Assembly (NCBI GenBank): GCA_049840595.1
Contig: JASGKO010000024.1
Coordinates: forward strand, 1 to 58,667
Length of the DNA: 58,667 nt
Source of the DNA: JASGKO01 sp049840595
GTDB lineage: Bacteria > Verrucomicrobiota > Verrucomicrobiia > Chthoniobacterales > Chthoniobacteraceae
Direction: 5' to 3'
Numbering within the stretch: position 1 is the stretch's first letter; the number at the start of each line of letters is the position of its first letter. The position numbers and the translations under genes are program-made. This document shows, piece by piece, positions 19,160-27,288 of this stretch. The notes below the pieces were generated by a model that was given only the letters and a program-made list of their open reading frames with translations, made no database searches and had not been told where the DNA came from.

Positions 19160-19636
19160 TCGCAGGCGGCACCGGAATGAGAGCCATGAAATTTAACCAC
19201 CAAGGCACGAAGACACCAAGGGAGGGAGGATTTTACCGCAGAGGCGCAGAGGTGAGGAAGTTAAACTACGGAGAACGCGGAGAGCACGGAGGGATGAGGG
19301 AGGGGCGGGTGATCAAAGGTCACGACTCCATTCAATTTAGCGCCGGGAGACGACACAGAGTGTCGCGGACAAGGGCGTGCCCACACAGAGTGTGGGCACG
19401 AGGAGGTTTTGGCTTGTTTGGAGAAGGAGGTTTCGATAATTCACCGGGAATCACTAGCGCGACCATTTCCGGCAGGGCAGTTTCAAAGCAAAAGATGATG
19501 CTTTCTCTAAAATTCAAAACCGTCACCGGTTTAGCCCCAATTTGGGATCAGCTTCTCGTTAAACGCCATGATTCACGAAGTTCAAAAATCACCCAAGGTT
19601 CAGGCGGACTTTAATGGCCTGTTTGAAGGAGGAACG
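19160..19636. other. Repeat-filled intergenic region
   Basis: No convincing gene. From 19196 to 19298 there is a mosaic of three related short repeats (ACCAAGGCACGAAGACACC type, CGCAGAGGCGCAGAGG type and ACGGAGAACGCGGAG type). These are followed by hairpin element A (19309-19406) and about 200 bp of unremarkable sequence leading to the ribosome-binding site AAGGAGG at 19626-19632 of the next gene. Confidence 0.7.
19309..19406 (+). repeat. Hairpin repeat element, copy A
   Basis: The element contains hairpin 1 (CGACAC-AGA-GTGTCG, 19351-19365), an 11-base linker CGGACAAGGGC, and hairpin 2 (GTGCCCACAC-AGA-GTGTGGGCAC arms, 19377-19399, ten perfect pairs). A weaker hairpin (GTGATC-AAA-GGTCAC) opens the element. 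It is about 93% identical to copy B at 20989-21083 and shares its architecture but not its stems with copy C at 31184-31255. Confidence 0.85.
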
Positions 19637-19882
19637 ATGCTTTGTCTCTCGCACAGCGACACCGCTCCTGATGAGTCTGGCTCACCAGTGCAGCTTCGCG
19701 CTGGCATGATGGTCACCGCTTTCGATATGGATGAAGACCCGCTCGGAGTTCGTGATGACTTCATTGCGACTGGCATAGTCGAGCCTTCGCCAGACTGGCT
19801 TCAGTGCCAAGGTTCACGTTGGGTGCTGATGATTGATGCGCACGGGGTCAGGCATGAGTCGGATCTAAGATGCCATACCTAA
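19637..19882 (+). CDS. Conserved hypothetical protein
   Basis: An 81-residue acidic soluble protein starting MLCLSHSDTAPDESG, with a central VTAFDMDEDPLGVRDDFIATGIVEPSP and a basic WVLMIDAHGVRHESD end. ATG 19637 was chosen over an in-frame ATG 69 bases upstream because AAGGAGG lies four bases before it. I believe similar small proteins occur in related bacteria, but no function is known to me. There are no membrane segments or catalytic motifs. Confidence 0.65.
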   Translation: MLCLSHSDTAPDESGSPVQLRAGMMVTAFDMDEDPLGVRDDFIATGIVEPSPDWLQCQGSRWVLMIDAHGVRHESDLRCHT

Positions 19883-19887
19883 GCCTT

Positions 19888-20034
19888 ATGGAAATTTACA
19901 GCAACCCAAGTCGCTGCTTTATCCGGCTTCTGATTTTTGGGATATTATTGGCGATCTTTCCGCTACTCGTGAGCGAAGAGGCATGGGATCGATTTTTCGA
20001 GTGGGTTTTCTCATGGTCCATCGCCAGTCGCTGA
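19888..20034 (+). CDS. Small membrane peptide, hypothetical
   Basis: A 48-codon frame starting five bases after the preceding stop. It contains one clear hydrophobic helix (residues 12-29, IRLLIFGILLAIFPLLVS) and aromatic residues after it. There is no good ribosome-binding site and no recognisable family. It may be a real co-transcribed small membrane protein or chance coding. Confidence 0.35.
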   Translation: MEIYSNPSRCFIRLLIFGILLAIFPLLVSEEAWDRFFEWVFSWSIASR

Positions 20035-20053
20035 TGCTTTTTGCGGGTTGTTG

Positions 20054-20452
20054 ATGATGCCGTTCCTTTGGCTGCATGGGTTCAGCTACATGATTGGCAC
20101 GGCGATATGTTTTTGGTGCGGGGCTCAATATCTGCGGGGCACCAGGCCAGCAATTCCGTCGGCGTTATTGATCCCGCTGTTGTGCGATGTTTATATCTTT
20201 GCGCAGGCGCTTCCGTTTTTGGCCGTGCCCCGCGGAACACCGATTCGCCCGATGGGTTGGGCTGTTTTTTCGCTGTTGCTGGCATTGGGCCTGACGGTAT
20301 TCGGGGTGATCCATGTATCATTGCAATTGCGCACGAAGCAGAGCCGGGCATTTTGTGCCGTTGGTTATTTTCTGAGCATATTACCCATTCCAATTGTGAT
20401 GTCATCCCTCCAACTGATGGCAGCGATCAAGGGATTCGAGTTGGAGTCATGA
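20054..20452 (+). CDS. Hypothetical four-helix membrane protein
   Basis: A 132-residue hydrophobic protein with about four transmembrane segments (residues 3-25, 32-52, 62-85 and 98-122). Two adjacent ATG codons at 20054 and 20057 can serve as start. The region is richer in A/T than its surroundings, and the protein is not recognisable as a known family. It lies inside the repeat-bounded accessory island. Confidence 0.5.
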   Translation: MMPFLWLHGFSYMIGTAICFWCGAQYLRGTRPAIPSALLIPLLCDVYIFAQALPFLAVPRGTPIRPMGWAVFSLLLALGLTVFGVIHVSLQLRTKQSRAFCAVGYFLSILPIPIVMSSLQLMAAIKGFELES

Positions 20453-20592
20453 GGACGATCCTGGCTTTCCCGTTACTGAGACCAACCCGATGGGGACTCT
20501 CGGGTTTTGCGCCGCGGACTTTCGCCGTGCGGATGTCGCTGGTCGAGTGGCTTAGCTTTTTCCTTAGATGTAACTGAAAAGGAACCCGATAT

Positions 20593-20943
20593 ATGATGTC
20601 GCGCTTGATCCCAAAAATATTCTTCAACCACCTGGCCGAGGGCTTGGATTTGTTTGTGGGGGGACTGGGGTTTACGGTGCTGTATCAGGATGAGGATCTG
20701 GCGGTAGTGGAACGCGATACGGCCAAGGCTTACGTGGTGGAGAGCCCGGAATGGGCCGCGAAGGACCGGCAGGAAATTGCGATTGAAACGGACACCATCA
20801 ACGATCTTTTTGCGGAGATTTCCTCAAAACGACCGGAGCTGTTGCATCCCAATTCCAAAGCAGTCACGAAGCGGCCTTGGGGGGCGCTGGAATTTGCGGT
20901 TTTGGACCAGACCGGGGTTTGCGTGGTGTTTCGGCAGTGGTAG
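20593..20943 (+). CDS. VOC-superfamily (glyoxalase/bleomycin-resistance-like) protein
   Basis: A 116-residue single-domain protein with the vicinal-oxygen-chelate fold pattern: LIPKIFFNHLAEGLDLFVGGLGFTVLYQDEDLAVVERD gives the first beta-alpha-beta-beta unit, and RPWGALEFAVLDQTGVCVVFRQ the last strands, where the family usually has a metal-binding Glu (here EFAV). Substrate unknown. The start ATG has AAGGAA nine bases upstream. It is convergent with purQ, with hairpin element B between them. Confidence 0.72.
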   Translation: MMSRLIPKIFFNHLAEGLDLFVGGLGFTVLYQDEDLAVVERDTAKAYVVESPEWAAKDRQEIAIETDTINDLFAEISSKRPELLHPNSKAVTKRPWGALEFAVLDQTGVCVVFRQW

Positions 20944-20988
20944 GAATACTCAAATTAGCGGAGGGCACGAAGGATGAATGAGGAGCAC

Positions 20989-21083
20989 GTGATCAGAGGT
21001 CACGACTCCATTCAATTCAGCGCCGGGGAGACGACACAGAGTGTCGCGGAAATGGGCGTCCCCACACGGAGTGTGGGCACGAG
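20989..21083 (+). repeat. Hairpin repeat element, copy B
   Basis: A second copy, in the same orientation as copy A. Hairpin 1 is identical (21032-21046), the linker is CGGAAATGGGC, and hairpin 2 (21058-21080) pairs CCCACAC with GTGTGGG around GGA, with one mismatch further out. It lies between the converging VOC gene and purQ, with a CACGAAGG-type repeat on one side (20958-20973) and a reversed CACCTTGGCGG repeat on the other (21102-21125). Confidence 0.85.
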
Positions 21084-21126
21084 AAGAGGTTTCTTAAAAA
21101 AGCTTGGCACCTTGGCGGTGAAAAAC

Positions 21127-21828
21127 CTAGGCCGCTTTCGAGATGCCCAGCGCTTTGAGCACGGACTTGAAGATGACGAGGCCGTCGGTGCTGCCCAGGC
21201 GGGCATCACAGGCGCGCTCGGGGTGGGGCATGAGGCCGAACACGTTGCGGGCGGCGTTGCAGATGCCGGCGATGTTTTCGGCGGAGCCGTTCGGATTGGC
21301 GAGGGCGGAGGTGGTGCCATCAGCATCGCAGTAGCGGACGATGACGCGGTGCTCGCCGTTCAGCTCGGAAAGGGTGGCCTCGTCGGCGGTGTAGCTTCCC
21401 TCGCCGTGTGCGATGGGGACGTGGAGCACCTGGCCAGCTTCGGCGACGTTGGTGAATGGGGTCTCGCTGCTCTCGACGCGAATGTGGACGTGCTCGCAGA
21501 TGAAATGGAGGTCGCGGTTACGAATGAGCGCGCCGGGAAGCAGGCCCGCCTCGCAGAGGATCTGGAAGCCGTTGCAGATGCCGAGGAGCAGTCCGCCCCT
21601 GGCCGCGTGTTCTTTCACCGCCTTCATGATCGGCGAGAAACGGGCGATCGCACCGCAGCGGAGATAATCGCCGTAGCTGAAGCCGCCGGGCAGGACAACA
21701 AGGTCGTAACCGGCGAGTTCGGCATCCTTGTGCCACACGTAGTCCACCTCGACGCCAAGCTCGCGGAGGACGAGGTGGCAGTCCTGATCACAATTGGAAC
21801 CGGGGAAGCGGATGACGGCGGCTTTCAT
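21127..21828 (-). CDS. purQ: Phosphoribosylformylglycinamidine synthase, glutaminase subunit
   Basis: A 233-residue class I glutamine amidotransferase that supplies ammonia to PurL for FGAM formation in purine synthesis. The nucleophile is in GICNGFQIL (Cys near residue 86), and the catalytic His and Glu are in MPHPERA. The N-terminus MKAAVIRFPGSNCDQD and LPGGFSYGDYLR are diagnostic. It is downstream of purS on the same strand with a 93-base gap. purL is not in the window. Confidence 0.96.
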   Translation of the reverse strand: MKAAVIRFPGSNCDQDCHLVLRELGVEVDYVWHKDAELAGYDLVVLPGGFSYGDYLRCGAIARFSPIMKAVKEHAARGGLLLGICNGFQILCEAGLLPGALIRNRDLHFICEHVHIRVESSETPFTNVAEAGQVLHVPIAHGEGSYTADEATLSELNGEHRVIVRYCDADGTTSALANPNGSAENIAGICNAARNVFGLMPHPERACDARLGSTDGLVIFKSVLKALGISKAA

Positions 21829-21921
21829 GGAAGTTAAAAATTAAGAATTAAAAGTTTAGAAAACGAAGCGAACGATGGTTTGGAAATACGCGAAAGAGCA
21901 CGGGCCAACGGCGCGCAGCAA

Positions 21922-22152
21922 TTAGCCCTCAACAATCAGCTCGTAGTCCTCCATCACGGGATTGGAGAGGAGGTCGCGGCAGATTTCGTGCAGCTTCTCG
22001 GGGCTGGCGTTGTCCACTTCGAGTTCCATGAACTTGCCGATGCGGACCGATTTCACAGCGGGCAGTCCGTGATGATGGATCGCGTCGCGCACGGCAACTC
22101 CCTGCGGATCGAGGACGGACTTCTTGGGCATCACGATGACTTTGGCTTTCAT
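21922..22152 (-). CDS. purS: Phosphoribosylformylglycinamidine synthase subunit PurS
   Basis: A 76-residue protein, the small adaptor that bridges PurQ and PurL in the three-part FGAM synthase. MKAKVIVMPKKSVLDPQGVAV and VRIGKFMELEVD are typical of the family. ATG 22152 begins the conserved first strand. Its presence beside purQ shows that this organism uses the small-PurL type of enzyme. Confidence 0.93.
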   Translation of the reverse strand: MKAKVIVMPKKSVLDPQGVAVRDAIHHHGLPAVKSVRIGKFMELEVDNASPEKLHEICRDLLSNPVMEDYELIVEG

Positions 22153-22399
22153 AGAGGGAACGAGATTACGAGGCCCGGCGAAAAGTGCAAAGGGGAAAAG
22201 TGCGAGGGACCGGATGCGCTCTGGCATTTTCACCGCCAAGTCGCCGCGAGTGGGAGGATTACTCCCGCACATTAATTGCTTCTCTCTTTTGGCGACTTGG
22301 CGTCTTGGCGGTAAAATTATACAGGGTTCCGCTCGGCATTTCCCGGTTTAAGTCCCATGAAAAACTTGCATGCGGGCGTTCCGGACTTAGGCTCCCCCT

Positions 22400-22960
22400 G
22401 TGCGTGAATATAGCTCAACGTCACTCGGCCTCTCCGGTTCGATTTTGATCGCTCATCCGAGCCTGATGGACCCGAATTTTCGGCGCTCGGTGGTTTTTCT
22501 TTCCCAGAATAATGCCACGGATGGCACGTTTGGCCTGGTGATTACCCGGCCGACGGGGAAGACCGTGGAGGATTATCTGCCGGACGATGCGGCCGGGACG
22601 CTGGCGAAGGTCCCGGTGTTCTTTGGCGGACCGGTGGGGACCGATCAGCTCACGTTTGCCGCTTTTCGCTGGGATGCGAAGACGGAGACGATCCAGTGCC
22701 AGACCCATATCGCGCTGGAAGAAGCCTGGAAGTTCACCGAAGACGCGAATTGCTCAGTGCGGGCCTTTATCGGCTACTCGGGCTGGAGCGGCGGCCAGTT
22801 GGAGGACGAGCTTTCGCAGCATGCGTGGCTGGTGCAGCGCCCGGATCGCGGGATGCTCGGCGTGGAATCCTGCGCCAATCTATGGCAGTCGATCATGCGC
22901 GAGCAGGGCCCATGGTTCAAATTGCTTGCCGAAGCCCCCGACGATCCTTCATTGAACTAA
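22400..22960 (+). CDS. yqgE: YqgE/AlgH family protein
   Basis: A 186-residue soluble protein of the UPF0301 family. The hallmarks are LIAHPSLMDPNFRRSVVFLSQ, the GLVITRPTG strand, FFGGPVG and FIGYSGWSGGQLEDEL. Its molecular role is not established. GTG 22400 is taken as start because the family N-terminus follows shortly after. The upstream 250 bp hold a CGCCAAG repeat pair (22228-22316) in inverted orientation. Confidence 0.9.
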   Translation: MREYSSTSLGLSGSILIAHPSLMDPNFRRSVVFLSQNNATDGTFGLVITRPTGKTVEDYLPDDAAGTLAKVPVFFGGPVGTDQLTFAAFRWDAKTETIQCQTHIALEEAWKFTEDANCSVRAFIGYSGWSGGQLEDELSQHAWLVQRPDRGMLGVESCANLWQSIMREQGPWFKLLAEAPDDPSLN

Positions 22961-22975
22961 AAACCTACCAAAAAG

Positions 22976-24077
22976 ATGATTATCGGGGTTCCCAGGGAAA
23001 TTAAGCAGCAGGAGCACCGCACCAGTCTCCTGCCCGCTGGCGCTCTTCAACTCGTGCGCGCCGGACATACGGGTCCTGGTGGAACAGGGCGCGGGCGTAG
23101 GGAGCGGCTATGCGGATACGGATTACGAACAGGCCGGCGCGGAGATCATCGCCACGCATGAGGAGGTTTTTGCCCGGGCGGAGATGATCGTGAAAGTGAA
23201 GGAGCCGCTGCCTTCCGAATATGCGCTCCTGCGCAGTGGGCAGATTCTTTTCACCTACCTGCATCTGGCGGCCAGCCTGCCACTCACCGAGGCGCTGATG
23301 AAGTCCGGCGTGACGGCGATCGCTTATGAAACGGTGGAGGTGAATCGACGCCTGCCGTTGCTGGAGCCGATGAGCGAGATCGCGGGGCGGATGTCGGTGA
23401 TTGTGGGCGGGTATTTCCTGGCCAAGCACCAGGGGGGCAAAGGCGTGCTGCTGGGCGGCGTGCCCGGGGTCTTGCCCGGCAAAGTGGTGGTGATCGGCGG
23501 CGGGAGCGCGGGCGTGAATGCAGCCCGCATGGCGACCGGCCTCGGGGCGGATGTGACGATTCTGGAGGTGGACCTGGAGCGGATGCGTTTCCTCGATATC
23601 ACCATGCACTCGGCACACACCCTTTATTCCAGCGAGGCGCATTTGCTCGATCTGCTGCCGACGGTCGATCTGCTGATCGGCGCAGTGCTGGTCCCGGGAG
23701 CGAAGGCTCCGAAACTGATCCGGCGCGACATGCTGCGGCTGATGAAGCCAGGCAGCGTGCTGGTGGATATCGCGGTGGATCAGGGCGGCTGCGCGGAGAC
23801 GACGCGCCCAACCACGCATGAGCATCCGATTTTCGTGGAAGAGGAAATTACGCACTACTGCGTGGCCAATATGCCCGGTGCGTATGCCCGCACCGCGACG
23901 CAAGCGCTGACGAATGTCACCTATCGCTACATCGAGGCCCTGGCGAATCGCGGGCTCGCCGAGGCGTGCCAACGTCACCCGGGATTGCGCGGTGGCATCA
24001 ATACGATCGCCGGGCGGCTGACCTGCCCAGCAGTGGCGGAGGCGCATGGGCTGCCACTGAGTGATCCGTTTGTTTAG
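22976..24077 (+). CDS. ald: Alanine dehydrogenase (frameshifted in this sequence)
   Basis: NAD-dependent L-alanine dehydrogenase, interconverting alanine with pyruvate and ammonia. It has MIIGVPREIKQQEHRTSLLPAG, substrate-binding VKVKEPLPSEY, catalytic FTYLHLA, the Rossmann loop VVVIGGGSAGVNAARMA with acidic VDLE, and VDQGGCAET. The frame breaks near 23072. Removing one G from ACGGGTC gives RAGHTVLVEQGAGVGSGY, the family sequence, and a 366-residue protein of normal length. Sixteen bases separate it from yqgE. Confidence 0.93.
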
Positions 24078-24133
24078 ACTCACGCAGCGAAGACGAGGCG
24101 GAGCCTCACCGGCAAGTGCACGCTCGCTATCCC

Positions 24134-24961
24134 CTACCCTTCGTGTTTTCGTGCTTTCGTGGTGAAACTCTTCCCTTTCCTTGGCGGCTTGGCGTCTAGG
24201 CGGTTGATCTTTTTCGCCACCGGTTTCGCAGGAGCAGCGGTGGCGGCGGGTTTCCAGGCGGTTTTGGGCTTGGGCTCTTTGCGCAGGCTTTCGACTTCCC
24301 GGGCCGTGAGCATGCGCCAGCCACCGAGGGGCAGGTGGTTCGTCTTAAGCGGGCCGATGCGGATGCGGGTGAGCTGTTCCACTTCGTAGCCGAGATCGTA
24401 GAACATGAGGCGGATCTGGCGCTTGAGGCCCTGCTTGAGGACGACCTTCAGCTTTTGCGGGCCGAGCTGGGCGAGGCTCTCCATTTTGGCCCGTCCACCT
24501 TCGATGTGGAAACCACGGAGCAGCTTCTCCCGTTTGGCGGGGTCGAAGGGCTGGTCGAGGATGACCTCGTATTCCTTTTCCACGCCGTGGCTGGGATGGG
24601 TAAGGAATTGGGCCAGTTCGCCATCGTTGGTCAGGATGAGGAGCCCCTCGCTCTCCTTGTCGAGACGACCTACGTTGAAAAGGCGGGGATAACCGTCGGG
24701 AATCAGGTCGAAAATGGTCCGGCGCTCCTTTTCGTCGTCAGCCGTGCAAAGAAAACCCTTCGGCTTGTTAAGGAGCAGGTAGCACATCGGCTCGGCCTTC
24801 ACGAGGCGGCCGTCCACCTTCACCGAATCGGTCGGCAGCACGGTCGTGGCAAGGTCGAGGCAGTAGTCGCCGTTGATCGTGACGTGCCCATCCACGATCA
24901 ATTTTTCAACGCCGCGGCGGGAGCCGAGACCGGCGGAGGCTAAAAATCTATTCAGTCGCAT
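24134..24961 (-). CDS. RluB/RsuA-family 23S/16S rRNA pseudouridine synthase
   Basis: A 275-residue protein. The S4 RNA-binding domain (residues 1-50, MRLNRFLASAGLGSRRGVEKLI) precedes the catalytic domain, where NVGRLDKESEGLLILTNDG carries the catalytic Asp. Family blocks LLLNKPKGFL and LKRQIRLMFYDLGYEV are present. It isomerises a uridine in rRNA. Which site cannot be told. The last dozen residues (KSFTTKARKHEG) are translated from a dispersed CACGAAAG-type intergenic repeat and so are probably a recent C-terminal extension. Divergent from rex with only 52 bp between the starts. Confidence 0.88.
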   Translation of the reverse strand: MRLNRFLASAGLGSRRGVEKLIVDGHVTINGDYCLDLATTVLPTDSVKVDGRLVKAEPMCYLLLNKPKGFLCTADDEKERRTIFDLIPDGYPRLFNVGRLDKESEGLLILTNDGELAQFLTHPSHGVEKEYEVILDQPFDPAKREKLLRGFHIEGGRAKMESLAQLGPQKLKVVLKQGLKRQIRLMFYDLGYEVEQLTRIRIGPLKTNHLPLGGWRMLTAREVESLRKEPKPKTAWKPAATAAPAKPVAKKINRLDAKPPRKGKSFTTKARKHEG

Positions 24962-24962
24962 A

Positions 24963-25012
24963 TTGACAACTTCGCATCCCTGCCTAGTTACGTGCCAAGT
25001 TATTTTTCACAA
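24963..25012 (+). promoter_or_regulatory. Candidate rex promoter with a Rex half-site at the start codon
   Basis: A perfect -35 hexamer TTGACA (24963-24968) is followed after about 16 bases by a weak TAGTTA. The last bases before the ATG include TTCACAA (25006-25012), one exact half of the Rex operator, with no good second half. No Shine-Dalgarno sequence is visible in this short leader. Autoregulation is possible but unproven. Confidence 0.35.
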
Positions 25013-25013
25013 A

Positions 25014-25628
25014 ATGGTCAAGTTAGCGATCCCCCGCAAGGCCGTTTACCGTCTCTCGCTGTATCAGCGCAGCTTGCAGCGGCTCAAGGCCAACCACGTT
25101 TCGACCGTCTCCTCCGCGGCGCTGGCCAAGGCCGCCGGGGTGAAACCTACACAATTACGCAAAGACCTCACGTATTTCGGCCAATTCGGCACCCGTGGGC
25201 TGGGCTATGATGTGGAGGCATTGAGCAAGAAGCTGGTGGAAGCGCTCGGCACGACCCGGCTGCAACCGGTGATCCTGGTCGGCGTGGGCAATCTCGGCTC
25301 GGCGCTGCTGCACTACCAGGGCTTTGCCAAGGAGGGGTTTGAGATTCTGGCGGCCTTCGACATCGACGCCGCGAAAAAGCATCATTCCGGGACTTCGGTC
25401 CTGCCGATGAGCCGGATGCGCGAGTATATTCGGGCGAAGAAGATCAAGATGGCGGTGCTCTCGGTGCCGGGGACCGTCTCGCAGGAGGTGGCCAATGAGC
25501 TGGTGGCAGCGGGCATCCAGGGGATTTTCAATTTTTCGACAATCATTCTCCAGGTGCCCGACGGGGTGGTGGTGAACAATGTGGACCTCGCGATGGAACT
25601 GGAAAACCTGAGCTACTTCATTCGATGA
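25014..25628 (+). CDS. rex: Redox-sensing transcriptional repressor Rex
   Basis: A 204-residue DNA-binding NADH/NAD+ sensor. The N-terminal winged helix (residues 1-75) has SSAALAKAAGVKPTQLRKDLTYFGQFGTRGLGYDV, the family's recognition-helix region. The Rossmann domain follows with VILVGVGNLGSALLHY and the acidic FDID of the next strand, and the C-terminal swapped helix is NVDLAMELENLSYF. High NADH releases it from DNA in studied species. A perfect operator for it lies upstream of actA. It overlaps the next gene by ATGA, forming a three-gene unit with the glycosylase and comB. Confidence 0.96.
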   Translation: MVKLAIPRKAVYRLSLYQRSLQRLKANHVSTVSSAALAKAAGVKPTQLRKDLTYFGQFGTRGLGYDVEALSKKLVEALGTTRLQPVILVGVGNLGSALLHYQGFAKEGFEILAAFDIDAAKKHHSGTSVLPMSRMREYIRAKKIKMAVLSVPGTVSQEVANELVAAGIQGIFNFSTIILQVPDGVVVNNVDLAMELENLSYFIR

Positions 25629-26473
25629 CGCCGGAGCTGGTCGGGATCGCGGCCCCGAATTTCGACCTGGGGCTGACGCTGGATTGCGGTCAGCTTTTTC
25701 ACTGGGTACCACGCGGGGCGGGCTGGATCGGGCTGGCAGATCGGACTCCGCTATATGTGGAGGCTGATGGGGACAAACTGTTGGCACCGGTGGGGACGGA
25801 GGAGATCACGCGGCATTTCTTCGCACTCGATCATCCGCTGGCGGAAATTTACGCGACCTTTCCGCAGGATGAGGCGATGCAGGCGGCGCTCGCGTTTTGC
25901 CGTGGGATGCGGCTGGTGCGCCAGCCGGCGTGGGAATGTCTCGCGACTTTCATCACCTCGGCGATGAAGCAGGTGCCGCATATCCGGCAGATTTCCTTGC
26001 AGCTGCGCCGACGCTATGGGCAGCCGGTGGAATTTGCCGGAACCACGCTTTACACCTACCCCACCCCGGAGCGGCTGGCCGAGTGCACCGAGGCGGAATT
26101 GCGCGAGTGCAAGCTGGGCTTCCGGGCAAAAAATCTATTGGGCGCGGCCAAGTTGATCGCCGCCGGGATGGTGAGCCTCGAATCGATTGCCACGATGGAC
26201 GATGAGACGGCGCGGGCGGAGCTCTGCCGTCTTCCCGGCGTCGGGGAAAAAGTGGCGAACTGCGCGTTGCTCTTCGGCTTCGAGCGGTTACGGGCTTTTC
26301 CCATCGACGTATGGATCGAGCGCATCCTGCGGGAGATTTATTTTCGCAAGAAGCGCAAGGTGACGACCGGGCGGCTGCGCGATTTTTCCAATACCTACTT
26401 CGGCGAATATGGCGGGTATGCGCAGCAATACCTCTTTCACCACGCGCGGAAAACGTGGAAGCTCTCCCGATGA
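25625..26473 (+). CDS. OGG1-type 8-oxoguanine DNA glycosylase
   Basis: A 282-residue HhH-GPD superfamily glycosylase of the eukaryote-like OGG1 branch rather than MutM. The helix-hairpin-helix with catalytic Lys is LCRLPGVGEKVANCALLF, and the catalytic Asp is in FPIDVWIERIL. The N-terminal domain (LDCGQLFHW) and GFRAKNLLGAAKLI fit OGG1. It should excise 8-oxoguanine and nick by a lyase step. Overlap with rex and comB by ATGA on both sides indicates co-translation, so a redox regulator is coupled with an oxidative-damage repair enzyme. Confidence 0.86.
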   Translation: MTPELVGIAAPNFDLGLTLDCGQLFHWVPRGAGWIGLADRTPLYVEADGDKLLAPVGTEEITRHFFALDHPLAEIYATFPQDEAMQAALAFCRGMRLVRQPAWECLATFITSAMKQVPHIRQISLQLRRRYGQPVEFAGTTLYTYPTPERLAECTEAELRECKLGFRAKNLLGAAKLIAAGMVSLESIATMDDETARAELCRLPGVGEKVANCALLFGFERLRAFPIDVWIERILREIYFRKKRKVTTGRLRDFSNTYFGEYGGYAQQYLFHHARKTWKLSR

Positions 26474-27183
26474 TCTTCGATGTCGCCAGTTCGCCTGCTG
26501 AGATCGCCCGGCTCCGGAATCAGGACCTGGGCGAGACGACGGCGGTCGTGTTCGACATCCTGCGGGCCACTTCGTCGATGGTGACCGGCTTTGCGCATGG
26601 GATCACCGAGATCATTCCCGCCGAGACCATTGAGGAAGCGCGCGCGCTGCAGGAGCGGCATCCCGATGCGCTGCTGGGCGGCGAGCGCGGCGGAGTGAAG
26701 ATTGCAGGGTTCGATGTGGGCAATTCGCCACTGGAGTATTGCCAGCACAGCGGACGCCGCGTCATCACCACGACGACCAATGGCACGCTCGCTCTGCGCG
26801 CCTGCGGGCATGCGCAAGCGGTCTTGGCGGCGGCGTTCCTCAATCTGGAAGCCACCGTGGCCGCGTTGCGGAAAGCGCAGCCGGCGCGGGTGCTGGCCGT
26901 ATGCGCAGGCACCGGGGACGACGCGGCGCTGGAAGACCTACTCGCCGCCGGAGCACTGGCCCAAGCTTTCCCCGAAGCCGATCTCACCGATGCGGCGCTG
27001 GCGGCGGGTGCGCTCTATGCGCAGTATGAGCACCGGTTGCTTGAGGGCTTCCAGCTTTCCAAAAATGGGCGCGCGTTGCGGGTGAAGGGGTTTACGCCCG
27101 ATGTCGAGTGGTGCGCGCAGCTTTCCATTTATCCGCTGGTCGCCCGCCTCAAGAATGGAGTGATCCGGGCCGAGTGGATCTGA
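26470..27183 (+). CDS. comB: 2-phosphosulfolactate phosphatase family protein
   Basis: A 237-residue member of the ComB family, which dephosphorylates 2-phospho-3-sulfolactate in the coenzyme M route of archaea. Many bacteria carry it with an uncertain role. Signature segments are VVFDILRATSSMVTGFAHG, LGGERGGVKIAGFDVGNSP and TTTNGTLAL. ATG 26470 overlaps the glycosylase stop by ATGA. No other coenzyme M gene is visible here, so the substrate in this organism is uncertain. Confidence 0.85.
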   Translation: MIFDVASSPAEIARLRNQDLGETTAVVFDILRATSSMVTGFAHGITEIIPAETIEEARALQERHPDALLGGERGGVKIAGFDVGNSPLEYCQHSGRRVITTTTNGTLALRACGHAQAVLAAAFLNLEATVAALRKAQPARVLAVCAGTGDDAALEDLLAAGALAQAFPEADLTDAALAAGALYAQYEHRLLEGFQLSKNGRALRVKGFTPDVEWCAQLSIYPLVARLKNGVIRAEWI

Positions 27184-27288
27184 GCAACGTCCTCCACCCC
27201 ACCCTTTTCTGATAAAAAATCCCGTCTTTGATTGTTTGTGGATTTGAAATTTGCACCCGCCCCCTCCCCTCCCTACGTTGGGCGCTTG

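Noticed and set aside
19177..19614. Plus-strand frame of 145 codons through element A
   Set aside because: Its translation is that of the dispersed repeats and the hairpin element, with no conserved protein character.
20974..21837. Plus-strand frame of 287 codons across element B and purQ
   Set aside because: It begins in the repeat and runs antisense to purQ, which is certain. The frame has no independent support.
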